From Saccharothrix sp. HUAS TT1 (GTDB lineage: Bacteria; Actinomycetota; Actinomycetes; Mycobacteriales; Pseudonocardiaceae): DNA of 64,000 nt. Shown here one piece after another: positions 25,509 through 33,154 of the stretch. Location of the stretch: positions 3,534,001 to 3,598,000 of the forward strand of contig NZ_CP160453.1 in assembly GCF_040744945.1 (NCBI RefSeq), written 5' to 3'. Within the stretch, counting starts at the first letter, position 1, and each line of letters opens with the position of its first letter. The translations under genes were made by a program, and so were the position numbers. The notes beneath the pieces were generated by a model, which did not search any database, was not told the DNA's origin, and saw nothing but the letters and a program-made list of their open reading frames with translations.

Positions 25509-26018
25509 TCAGCTGATCCCGATGATCGAGGTGTAGCCGTTGGGCACGATCCGGTCGGCCATCCGCTGGTACGCCTCGGGCTCGTCCGGCGCCCAGGTGG
25601 CCAGCCCGTCCACGTAGCGGTTGGCCGCGCAGAACACCGCGGCGATCAGCACGGTGTCGTGCACCTCGACGTCGGTCGCGCCGTTCTCCTTCGCCTTGGC
25701 GATCAGCTCGGCGGTCACCGCCCGGCCGCTCTCGGTCACCGCCGTCGCGATGTCGATCAACGCCACCATCTTGGGCGTGTGGGTGTAGTCGTCGGGCAAC
25801 TGCGCGGCGGCGAAGGCGGCGTGCGAGCCCGCGCAGAACTTGCACTGGTTCAGCTCGGAGACGTGGGTGGCGATCAGCTCGCGCTCGCCGCGGGTCAGGT
25901 CGCTCGGGCCGCGCAGCAACACCTCGGTGAGCTCGGTGAGCGGCCGGCCGGTCTCGGGGCGGTAGTTCATCAGCCCGGCGATCCCGGGCAGGCTGTTGTG
26001 CAGCTCGATGTGCGGCAT
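25509..26018 (-). CDS. Carboxymuconolactone-decarboxylase/AhpD-like protein
   Basis: This is a 169-residue protein. I start it at the ATG at 26018 (MPHIELHNSLPGIAGLMNY), the start used by relatives; an ATG at 26039 would add seven residues. The AhpD-type redox centre is visible as CKFCAGSHAAF (CxxC plus His), preceded by LTRGERELIATHVSELNQ. Such proteins act as thiol-dependent peroxidases or decarboxylases. CMD genes are classic partners of ECF sigma factors, and the decayed ECF gene lies immediately downstream, so this gene has probably outlived its regulator. Confidence 0.87.
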   Translation of the reverse strand: MPHIELHNSLPGIAGLMNYRPETGRPLTELTEVLLRGPSDLTRGERELIATHVSELNQCKFCAGSHAAFAAAQLPDDYTHTPKMVALIDIATAVTESGRAVTAELIAKAKENGATDVEVHDTVLIAAVFCAANRYVDGLATWAPDEPEAYQRMADRIVPNGYTSIIGIS

Positions 26019-26232
26019 GTGAATCAGTGTGATGATCATCGGGCATCCGGTCGAGCGGCGATCGGCCTAAAACACAACACAGTTATGCTTCCGCGACCGA
26101 GGGTCGGATCGCCCGTCGGGCCGCCGTTGGGCCGCTGTCGGATCGTCGCCAGGTCCTCGTCAGGTCGTCGTCGGCGAGGGGCATTCGCCCGAAGCGGTGG
26201 GCCGATTCACCCGTCCGGACGGCCGGCGGGCG

Positions 26233-26757
26233 ATGTGCCGAGCCGACTACCACCTTGTGCCCGTGCGAACAGCGGTCGTGCTGACCGCCCTGGCCACGTT
26301 CGCCGCCCTGGTGGCGACGTTGACGCCGGACGAGCCGTCGGTGGACGCCCACGCCGTCGCGGACGCCGTGCTGGCCGTCGCCAAGACCGCCCCGGCCGGC
26401 CCCGCGCTCGCCGACGAGGTGGGCCGGGTGCTGCCCCGCGGCGGGCGGGCGGTCGTGGTCCGGCCGGGGTGGGGCGGCGAGGCGCCGGGCCGGCACGGCA
26501 CGCACCGGGTCGCCGTGGTGGTGGGCGAGGTCGACCGGGCGGCGGTGGCGCTGCTGGTGGCGGACGGCGGCGTGGTCGGCTCCTCGGCCGCGGAGGAGGG
26601 CTGGTGGGTGGCGGTCTCCGTGCCGGGTTCCGGGTCGGCGCCCGTCGTGCCCGCGCTGGCCCTGCTGGTGGCGGCCGTGCTGCTGGGCGCGGCGGCGGGG
26701 TCCGTCGGGCGCGGCTCGGCGGCGCCGGGACGCGCGGGACGTGACAGCCCGGGGTGA
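26233..26757 (+). CDS. Hypothetical two-TM membrane protein
   Basis: This is a 174-residue protein if started at the ATG at 26233; a GTG at 26257 is nearly as good. One membrane segment is near the start (RTAVVLTALATFAALVATL) and one near the end (VVPALALLVAAVLLGAAAGS). The 100 residues between are extracellular and rich in Val, Ala and Gly (GGRAVVVRPGWGGEAPGRH, AVALLVADGGVVGSSAAEEG). I recognise no family. It is convergent with the AraC-type gene. Confidence 0.55.
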   Translation: MCRADYHLVPVRTAVVLTALATFAALVATLTPDEPSVDAHAVADAVLAVAKTAPAGPALADEVGRVLPRGGRAVVVRPGWGGEAPGRHGTHRVAVVVGEVDRAAVALLVADGGVVGSSAAEEGWWVAVSVPGSGSAPVVPALALLVAAVLLGAAAGSVGRGSAAPGRAGRDSPG

Positions 26758-26778
26758 GCGGGTCCGGGCAGGGGGCGT

Positions 26779-27564
26779 TCAGGTCGCCGCACGGGCGTAG
26801 GCGGCCGGGGTGATGCCGTAGCAGCGGCGGAACCAGCGGGTCAGGTGGGCCTGGTCGGCGAAGCCCGCGAGCGCCGCCGCCTCGGCCGCCGGGCGACCCG
26901 CCGCGAGCAGTCGCCTGGCCTCGCGCAACCGGCGTTGGCGCTGGTAGTCGCTGGGCGCCAGGCCGTACTCGGCGCGGAACGCGCGGTAGAGCGCGAACCT
27001 GCTCAGCCCGGTCGCCTCGGTCAGCTCGGCGGTGGTCAGGTCGTCCGCGTAGTGGGCCTCGATCAGGTCGCGCGCGGCGGAGGGGTCGGCGGTGGCCGGG
27101 GCGCCGGTCGGCAGGGACATGACGCGGGAGGCCATCGCGCGGACCGCGCGCATCAGGTGCTCGTCCCGGGCCAGGCCCGCGCCCTCCTGCAGGGCGCCGT
27201 GCAGGCGGCGGAGCGCGTCGGCCAGCTCCGGCGCGTGCACGACCGGGTCGCGGAACAGCGGCAGCCGCGGCAGCAGCTCGGCCACCAGGTCCGGTCCGAT
27301 GTGGACGATCCGGTAGGTGAAGCCGTCCTCGGTGGCGGTGCGGCCGTCGTGCGCCTCGTCGGGGTTGAACGCCAGCACCATCCCGGCCGCGCTGGTGTGC
27401 ACGCCGCCCCGGCACCGGAACGCCTGCGCGCCCTGCTCGGTCACGCCGAACGAGTACGCGTCGTGGCTGTGCCGGTGGTACCGGTGCGACGTAAAGTGCG
27501 CGTGCATCGCCTCGACCGGCCGGTCGGCCGCGCGCCAGTACCGCGTCCACTGCACGCCGCACAT
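26779..27564 (-). CDS. AraC-family regulator
   Basis: This is a 261-residue protein from the ATG at 27564. A cupin-like N-terminal sensor domain (HRYHRHSHDAYSFGVTEQGA with metal-like His pairs; MVLAFNPDEAHDG) precedes the double HTH (LTTAELTEATGLSRFALYRA, YQRQRRLREARRLLAAG, AAALAGFADQAHLTRWFRRC). It is of the type that often controls efflux or detoxification genes. It is divergent from the GH19 chitinase, but the DasR box between them, not this gene, is the recognisable chitin control. Confidence 0.9.
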   Translation of the reverse strand: MCGVQWTRYWRAADRPVEAMHAHFTSHRYHRHSHDAYSFGVTEQGAQAFRCRGGVHTSAAGMVLAFNPDEAHDGRTATEDGFTYRIVHIGPDLVAELLPRLPLFRDPVVHAPELADALRRLHGALQEGAGLARDEHLMRAVRAMASRVMSLPTGAPATADPSAARDLIEAHYADDLTTAELTEATGLSRFALYRAFRAEYGLAPSDYQRQRRLREARRLLAAGRPAAEAAALAGFADQAHLTRWFRRCYGITPAAYARAAT

Positions 27565-27630
27565 TCAACACCGCCGCGCGACCGGTCGAGACGCGTCCGG
27601 CGAACGTGCGAAAGGTTCGCCTTTGACTTG

Positions 27631-27646
27631 ACTGGTGTAGACCATT
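27631..27646 (+). promoter_or_regulatory. DasR-responsive element (dre) of the chitinase
   Basis: ACTGGTGTAGACCATT matches the established dre consensus ACTGGTCTAGACCACT at 14 of 16 positions. It lies 62 bases before the chitinase start and just after a TTGACT (27623-27628) that could be the -35 element, so DasR bound here would block RNA polymerase. Confidence 0.88.
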
Positions 27647-27707
27647 TCCGGTTGAGTGGCCCCCGTCACAACGTCCGAGGGCGCTCGAACGGAAATGAGT
27701 GATCTTT

Positions 27708-28778
27708 GTGTCGAGAATCCGCGTAGTGGCGGCGATCGCCGCCTTCGTGGTCGGGGCGGCACTGACCGTGGTGGCGGCCAACACCGCCTCGGCGGCGGCC
27801 TGCGCGTCCGCGTGGGCCCCTTCCACCGTCTACACCGGCGGCACGACGGCGTCCCACGCCGGCCGCAACTGGCGCGCCCAGTGGTGGACCCAGAACGAGA
27901 CGCCCGGCTCCGCGTCGGTCTGGGCCGACCAGGGCGCCTGCGGCGGTGGCACCACGCCGCCGCCGGCGTCCTGCGACCACCCGGCGTGGGTGCAGGGCCA
28001 GTGGTACACCGCCGGCAGCATCGTCCGGTACCGCGACGGCAAGTACTATGTCGCCGAGCACGACAACCCGGGCTACGACCCGACCGTCAGCACCTGGTAC
28101 TGGGAGCCCTACAACTGCGGCTCGACCCCGACCACCACGACCACGGCCCCCGTGCCGGGCGGTTTCGTGGTCAGCGAGGCGCAGTTCCGGCAGATGTTCC
28201 CGAACCGGAACTCGTTCTACACCTACTCCGGCCTCACCGCCGCGCTGAGCGCGTACCCCGGTTTCGCCAAGACCGGCAGCGACACCGTGCGCAAGCAGGA
28301 GGCGGCGGCGTTCCTGGCCAACGCCAACCACGAGACCGGCGGCCTGGTGCACATCGTCGAGCAGAACCAGGCGAACTACCCGCACTACTGCGACCCGGGC
28401 CAGCCGTACGGCTGCCCCGCGGGTCAGGCGGCCTACTACGGCCGCGGTCCGATCCAGCTCAGCTGGAACTTCAACTACAAGGCGGCGGGCGACGCGCTCG
28501 GCCTGCCGCTGCTGACCAACCCGTGGCTGGTGCAGAACGACGCCTCGGTGGCCTGGAAGACCGCCCTCTGGTACTGGAACACCCAGTCCGGCCCGGGCAC
28601 GATGACCCCGCACAACGCGATGGTCAACGGGTACGGCTTCGGCGAGACGATCCGCAGCATCAACGGGTCGCTGGAGTGCGGCGGGCGCAACCCGGCGCAG
28701 GTCCAGAGCCGGGTCGACGCCTACAACCGGTTCGTCGGCATCCTCGGCGTGCCGGCGGGCAACAACCTGTACTGCTGA
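27708..28778 (+). CDS. Secreted GH19 chitinase with two chitin-binding domains
   Basis: This is a 356-residue protein. I use the GTG at 27708 (an in-frame GTG at 27699 adds three residues). After a signal peptide ending TASA/AA come two CBM5/12-type modules (CASAWAPSTVYTGGTTASHA ... GAC and CDHPAWVQGQWYTAGSIVRY ... YNC), a Thr linker, and the GH19 domain. The catalytic acid is Glu209 in NHETGG; YYGRGPIQLSWNFNY is the second GH19 signature. It cuts chitin endo-wise with inversion. Controlled by the dre at 27631, so expected to respond to GlcNAc-derived phosphates through DasR. Confidence 0.95.
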   Translation: MSRIRVVAAIAAFVVGAALTVVAANTASAAACASAWAPSTVYTGGTTASHAGRNWRAQWWTQNETPGSASVWADQGACGGGTTPPPASCDHPAWVQGQWYTAGSIVRYRDGKYYVAEHDNPGYDPTVSTWYWEPYNCGSTPTTTTTAPVPGGFVVSEAQFRQMFPNRNSFYTYSGLTAALSAYPGFAKTGSDTVRKQEAAAFLANANHETGGLVHIVEQNQANYPHYCDPGQPYGCPAGQAAYYGRGPIQLSWNFNYKAAGDALGLPLLTNPWLVQNDASVAWKTALWYWNTQSGPGTMTPHNAMVNGYGFGETIRSINGSLECGGRNPAQVQSRVDAYNRFVGILGVPAGNNLYC

Positions 28779-28821
28779 CAGCGGTGGGGGCGGGGGCTCC
28801 GCGGCTCCCGTCCCCTCCCGC

Positions 28822-29670
28822 TCACCGGGCCAGGTGCGCGAGCACCGCCCAGCCGAACGAGCCGGGCGACTCGACCCACGGCACGTGGCCCGCGCCCGGC
28901 AGCACCACCCGCGCCACGTCCGGCAGCGCGTCGGCCAGCGAGTCCACCGCCCACCGGGGCCGGACGTCCGCCGCGCCGTCCACGATCAGGGTCGGCACGT
29001 CCAGCACGCGGCAGCGCGAGACCAGGTCCCGCTCGTCCCAGCCCAGCGACTCGGCGACCAGCGCCGCGTTGGCCTCCTCGTTCACGCCGAACCACGGCGT
29101 GGCCAGCGCCTCGGCGTGCCACCGGGCGGTCGACGGATCGGCGAAGTCGGCGGTCCACCGGCGGATCGCCGCCTCCCGCCCGACCGGCTCGTCCGGTCCG
29201 CCCGCCGCGCCAGAGTCGTCGCCCAGCCGTTCGGCGAGGTTGCGCCGGTACTCCGGCCGCCACTCCTGCCCGAGCCCGGTGCCGGAGACGTAGACCAGCG
29301 ACGACACCCGGTTCGGGTAGTCCAGCGCGTAGTGCAGCGCCACGGCCGCGCCCCACGAGTGGCCCAGCACCGCCATCCGGGTCAGCCCGAAGTGGACCCG
29401 GACCGCGTCCAGGTCGGCCAGGGTCCGGGCCAGCGTGTACGGGCCCTCCCGCTCGGACCGGCCGCCGCCGCGCTGGTCCCAGCGGATCACCCGCACCCGG
29501 TTCGCCAGCAGCTCGGCGAGGCCGTCGAACACGTCCCACAGCCCGGGGCCGCCGTGGCACAGCACCAGCGGCTCGCCGCGCCCGGACTCGCCGCGCCCAG
29601 ACTCGGCGGGCCCGGACTCGGCTGCCCACAACACGCGGCCGTCGTCCGCGATGACCTTGTGCTCCTCCAC
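28822..29670 (-). CDS. Alpha/beta hydrolase, proline-iminopeptidase-like
   Basis: This is a 282-residue protein with a GTG start at 29670. The oxyanion motif HGGPG and the nucleophile elbow GHSWG (Ser105) mark the S33 prolyl-aminopeptidase type; the Asp in TLIVDGAADVRP and His in GAGHVPWVES complete the triad. A proline-specific aminopeptidase or a related esterase is likely. No signal peptide. It lies alone between the chitinase and the LPMO gene and is convergent with the chitinase. Confidence 0.87.
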   Translation of the reverse strand: MEEHKVIADDGRVLWAAESGPAESGRGESGRGEPLVLCHGGPGLWDVFDGLAELLANRVRVIRWDQRGGGRSEREGPYTLARTLADLDAVRVHFGLTRMAVLGHSWGAAVALHYALDYPNRVSSLVYVSGTGLGQEWRPEYRRNLAERLGDDSGAAGGPDEPVGREAAIRRWTADFADPSTARWHAEALATPWFGVNEEANAALVAESLGWDERDLVSRCRVLDVPTLIVDGAADVRPRWAVDSLADALPDVARVVLPGAGHVPWVESPGSFGWAVLAHLAR

Positions 29671-29863
29671 ACAGACCAGTGTCGGACAACCATGCGCCGG
29701 ATCACACCGATCGGGCCAATTGAGTCGATGCGTGTGCCGCGCACGTTGGCGACGACCGGTGTGCGGCCAGGCCGGCGGTCCCGGGCCCGAGGGCGTTCAC
29801 AGTTGGGATTCCGGGTGACTGGACCAGTCGGTTCAGATCCTTGACCCGGATGACGTTCGCGAT

Positions 29864-29879
29864 TATGGTCTAGACCACA
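29864..29879 (+). promoter_or_regulatory. DasR-responsive element (dre) of the LPMO
   Basis: The 12-base core TGGTCTAGACCA (29866-29877) is identical to the core of the DasR dre consensus and is a perfect palindrome. It lies 116 bases before the LPMO start. The rest of the 325-base gap 29671-29995 shows no gene. Confidence 0.9.
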
Positions 29880-29995
29880 TCGCGAAGTGTGACGCAGTGC
29901 TCCCGGCTCGTCACCCGACGCGTGATCCGGCCGCCGCGGAAATGGACCCTGCCTTGGAAGCCCGTCACCGGGCCTCCTCCGAAGGAGCTGGACAC

Positions 29996-30739
29996 ATGAG
30001 CCTGAAACGCAAGCTCGCCGTGGCCCTGGCCGCAGTGGGCATCGCCCCGTTCCTCGTCGTGGTCTCGGCGGGAACGGCGAGCGCGCACGGCTACATCTCG
30101 TCGCCGCCCAGTCGGCAAGCGATGTGCGCGCAAGGACGGGTCTCGAACTGCGGACCCATCGTGTACGAGCCGCAGAGCGTGGAGGGGGCGAAGGGGCAGC
30201 AGAACTGCCACGCCGGCCTGAGCCAGTTCGCCCAGCTCAGCGACGACAGCAAGGCGTGGCCCACCACGTCGGTCGGCAACAACGTGACGTTCAACTGGAC
30301 GCTCACCGCCCGGCACTCCACCACCACCTGGCAGTACTTCGTCGGCGGCAGCAAGATCGCCGAGTTCAACGACGGCGGCCGGCAGCCCGCGGCCACCGTG
30401 ACGCACAACGTGAGCCTGGGCGGTCGCACCGGTCGGATCAAGCTGCTGGCCGTCTGGAACATCGCCGACACGCCCATGGCGTTCTACTCGTGCGTCGACC
30501 TCCAGGTCGGCTCCGGTGGCGGCAACCCGCCGACCACCACGACGCAGCCGACCACGACCACGCGGCCCCCGACGACCACCACCGCCCCCCCTGTGGGCGG
30601 CACGTGGGCGGCGAACACCGCGTACTCGGTCGGCTCGCAGGTGACGTACGGCGGTGCGAACTACCGCTGCATCCAGGCCCACACGTCCCTCGTGGGCTGG
30701 GAGCCGCCGAACACCGCGTCCCTGTGGCAGAGGCTCTGA
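29996..30739 (+). CDS. AA10 lytic polysaccharide monooxygenase with CBM5/12
   Basis: This is a 247-residue protein from the ATG at 29996, with AAGGAG nine bases upstream. The signal peptide ends GTASA, so the mature protein starts with His (HGYISSPPSRQ), the first ligand of the copper histidine brace; the second is the His in TARHSTTTW. The AA10 domain covers about residues 31-185, a Thr/Pro linker follows, and a CBM5/12 (GTWAANTAYSVGSQVTYGGA ... LWQRL) closes the protein. It oxidatively cleaves crystalline chitin, opening it for the chitinase 1.2 kb away. Both have a dre. Confidence 0.95.
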   Translation: MSLKRKLAVALAAVGIAPFLVVVSAGTASAHGYISSPPSRQAMCAQGRVSNCGPIVYEPQSVEGAKGQQNCHAGLSQFAQLSDDSKAWPTTSVGNNVTFNWTLTARHSTTTWQYFVGGSKIAEFNDGGRQPAATVTHNVSLGGRTGRIKLLAVWNIADTPMAFYSCVDLQVGSGGGNPPTTTTQPTTTTRPPTTTTAPPVGGTWAANTAYSVGSQVTYGGANYRCIQAHTSLVGWEPPNTASLWQRL

Positions 30740-30823
30740 CCCTGACCGGAGCCCGTTGACCGCAGCCCGTCCGCGCCGGCCTTGCCGCGGCGCGGGCGGG
30801 CCGTTCGGCGAAGGAGGACGACC

Positions 30824-31390
30824 TTGCGACGCCTCGCGGCCCTGGTGGCCGGACTGCTCGTGCTCGCCGGTTGCGGCGCCCAACCCGCCGCGACCCCACC
30901 GCCGGTGTCGACCGTCGTGGAGACGAACGACTTCAACGACACCGACGTGATGTTCCTGCAGATGTCCGTGCCGCACCACCGGGCGGCCCTGGAGATCGTG
31001 CGGCTGGCCAAGGACCGGGAGGTGCGCGCCGAGGTGAAGACGCTGGCGGCGGCCATCGAGGTCACCCAGCTGTCCGAAGTGGACTCGATGACGAAGTGGC
31101 TGGCCGACTGGGACAAGCCCGAGTCGGCGGGCGACAACCCGCAGCTGCACGCGGGCCACGGCGGCGACCACTCGACCAGCCCGGAGGCCATCGCGGAACT
31201 CGCCGCGACCGACTCGGCCGGGTTCGAGAAGGCGTTCCTGAACCTGCTCATCGCCCACCAGCACAACGCGGTGGCGATGGCGAAGCTGGAGAAGGAGGGC
31301 GGCGTCAACCCGCAGGCGCGGGACCTGGCGACGCGGATCTTCGACTCCCGCACCGCGCAGATCGCGCAGATGCTCGGGTACCTGGACTAG
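30824..31390 (+). CDS. DUF305 lipoprotein
   Basis: This is a 188-residue protein with a TTG start at 30824, supported by AAGGAGG six bases upstream. The signal peptide ends in a lipobox (LVLAGCG). The remainder is the His-rich DUF305 four-helix ferritin-like fold: DVMFLQMSVPHHRAALEI, QLHAGHGGDHST and LIAHQHNAVAMAKLEKEG. Relatives are linked to copper handling, and the spaced His and Met residues fit metal binding, but the function is not proved. It follows the LPMO, a copper enzyme, by 84 bases, which makes copper supply an attractive idea. Its TAG interlocks with the next convergent stop. Confidence 0.87.
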   Translation: MRRLAALVAGLLVLAGCGAQPAATPPPVSTVVETNDFNDTDVMFLQMSVPHHRAALEIVRLAKDREVRAEVKTLAAAIEVTQLSEVDSMTKWLADWDKPESAGDNPQLHAGHGGDHSTSPEAIAELAATDSAGFEKAFLNLLIAHQHNAVAMAKLEKEGGVNPQARDLATRIFDSRTAQIAQMLGYLD

Positions 31391-32289
31391 AGGTCGAGCG
31401 AGAGGTTGCTGGTGAAGCGGCGGTGCTCGCCCGTCACCGGGTCGGTGAACTCGAGCACCTTCGCCAGCAGCTGCAGCGGGTCGGTGAAGTCGTCCAACGG
31501 CTTCTCGCGCAGCACGGGGTAGAAGTCGTCGTGCCGGATCGGCACGCCGAGCGAGGCCATGTGCAGGCGGAGCTGGTGGGTGCGGCCGGTGACGGGCAGC
31601 AGCCGGTACCGGCCCCACCCGGCGCGGTGCTCGACCAGGTCCACCAGCGTCTCGGCGTTGGGCGGGCCGGGCACCTCCTGCGCCGTGATCACGCCCTTGA
31701 CCTTGACGATCCGGCTGCTGACGCGGGTCGGCAGGGCCAGCGCGGGGTCGTGCGGCGCGATGGCCTCGTACTCCTTGCGCACCGCGCGGTCCTTGAACAG
31801 CGTCTGGTACTTGCCGCGCAGGCTCGGCTCGACCACGAACATGACCAGCCCGGCGGTCACCCGGTCCAGCCGGTGCGCCGGGCTGAGCTGCGGCAGCCCG
31901 AGGTCGCGGCGCAGCCGCACCAGCGCCGTCTCCACCACGTGGCTGCCGCGCGGGATGGTGGCCAGGAAGTGCGGCTTGTCGACCACCACGATGGCGTCGT
32001 CGCGGTGCACGACGCCGATGTCGAACGGGACCGGCACCTCGTCGGGCAGGTCGCGGTGGAACCACACCGACGTGCCGGGCGTGAACGCCGCGTCGGGCGC
32101 GATGGGCCCGGCGAGGTCGTGGATCCGGCCCTCGGCGAGCATCAGGTCGATGCGCTCGGGCGCCACCCTGGGCAGCCGGTCGACCAGGTGGTCGCGGACG
32201 GTCGCCCACGGGCCGTCGTCGGGCAGCCGCAGCCGTGCCGGGTCGAGGCCGTGGCGCTGCGCGAGCGGCGGCCGGAGCTTGCGCCTCAT
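31387..32289 (-). CDS. RluA-family pseudouridine synthase
   Basis: This is a 300-residue protein from the ATG at 32289. The catalytic Asp is in AHRLDRVTAGL, and the fold is complete: GVVHRDDAIVVVDKPHFLAT, FKDRAVRKEYEAIAPHD, and LLPVTGRTHQLRLHMASLGV. It isomerises uridine in rRNA or tRNA (RluA class). An N-terminal S4-like stretch may help RNA binding. Its stop interlocks with that of DUF305 on CTAG (31387-31390). Confidence 0.92.
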   Translation of the reverse strand: MRRKLRPPLAQRHGLDPARLRLPDDGPWATVRDHLVDRLPRVAPERIDLMLAEGRIHDLAGPIAPDAAFTPGTSVWFHRDLPDEVPVPFDIGVVHRDDAIVVVDKPHFLATIPRGSHVVETALVRLRRDLGLPQLSPAHRLDRVTAGLVMFVVEPSLRGKYQTLFKDRAVRKEYEAIAPHDPALALPTRVSSRIVKVKGVITAQEVPGPPNAETLVDLVEHRAGWGRYRLLPVTGRTHQLRLHMASLGVPIRHDDFYPVLREKPLDDFTDPLQLLAKVLEFTDPVTGEHRRFTSNLSLDL

Positions 32290-32435
32290 CGCACCGCAGC
32301 ATACGCGGCGCCCACCGGGTCGAGCTGCCCGCGCCCGGCGGCGACCGGTGGCGCGAAGCGGGCGAACTCCGCGCGGGACGTGCTCGGACTCCACTCGTGG
32401 GCGATCGTGCCGAACCCGGTGCGGGTCGGTGCGGG

Positions 32436-33056
32436 TCAGCTCACGTCGCGGAACTCGACCTGGTAGCCCAGCGCGCCGAACATGCCGGTCAGCATCTTGC
32501 GGGTGTTGTCGTCGGCGCGCTCGACCAGCCCGGACTCGCGCGCCGCGTCGGCGATCTTCGCCTCCGCCGCCACGTAGAACGGCTGCTGGTCCTGCGTCTC
32601 CACCAGCGACGCCAGCCGGTCGAGCAGGCCGCGCTCCTGGGCGAACACGTAGCACCGCTCCTGGTCCAGGTTCGGCTTGTCCAGCACCGCCCGCGGCAGC
32701 GCCAGGCGGACCTTCCGGGCCTCGCCCGTGGCGCTGGTCGGCGGCACCTCCAGCGCGTCCTCGGCCAGCCCGCCGAAGTCGACGTAGGCGTTCACCGTCC
32801 CGGCCGCCACGAACAGCGTCCGCTGCCCGGCCAGCGCCGACGGCACGTACCGGACGTCGCGCTCGATGTCGAGCACGACCTGGAAGTCGCCCGCCGAGGC
32901 GTGGTACTGGCTCAGGTCGCGCAACGACTGCAACAACGCCGGTTGGCTGCGGTCGATGGTGTCGGTGCCCCAGAGCTTCGGCACCACCACCATCGCCGCC
33001 ACCAGCCCGCCGACCACCGCGAGCACCGCCGCCGCCACACCGATGCGCCACTTCAT
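32436..33056 (-). CDS. DUF4230 membrane-anchored protein
   Basis: This is a 206-residue protein from the ATG at 33056. One N-terminal membrane segment (IGVAAAVLAVVGGLVAAMVV) anchors an extracytoplasmic DUF4230 domain (LLQSLRDLSQYHASAGDFQV, VNAYVDFGGLAEDALEVPP, KVRLALPRAVLDKPNLD). The family's function is unknown; the fold resembles lipid-carrying domains. It is flanked by the pseudouridine synthase and the S9 peptidase on the same strand, with gaps of 100-150 bases, so cotranscription is uncertain. Confidence 0.85.
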   Translation of the reverse strand: MKWRIGVAAAVLAVVGGLVAAMVVVPKLWGTDTIDRSQPALLQSLRDLSQYHASAGDFQVVLDIERDVRYVPSALAGQRTLFVAAGTVNAYVDFGGLAEDALEVPPTSATGEARKVRLALPRAVLDKPNLDQERCYVFAQERGLLDRLASLVETQDQQPFYVAAEAKIADAARESGLVERADDNTRKMLTGMFGALGYQVEFRDVS

Positions 33057-33154
33057 GGCGGCGGGGTACCCGGACGCGCCACCGGGGAACCGCGCCGTGC
33101 GGAGGGTCGGTGTGCCGCCATTCGCACCCGGACGCCCCCGCCGCCGGGTCCCGC

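Noticed and set aside
29672..29690. ACTGGTCTGTGTGG near the start of the iminopeptidase-like gene as a third DasR element
   Set aside because: Only the left half matches the dre consensus; the right half is unrelated.
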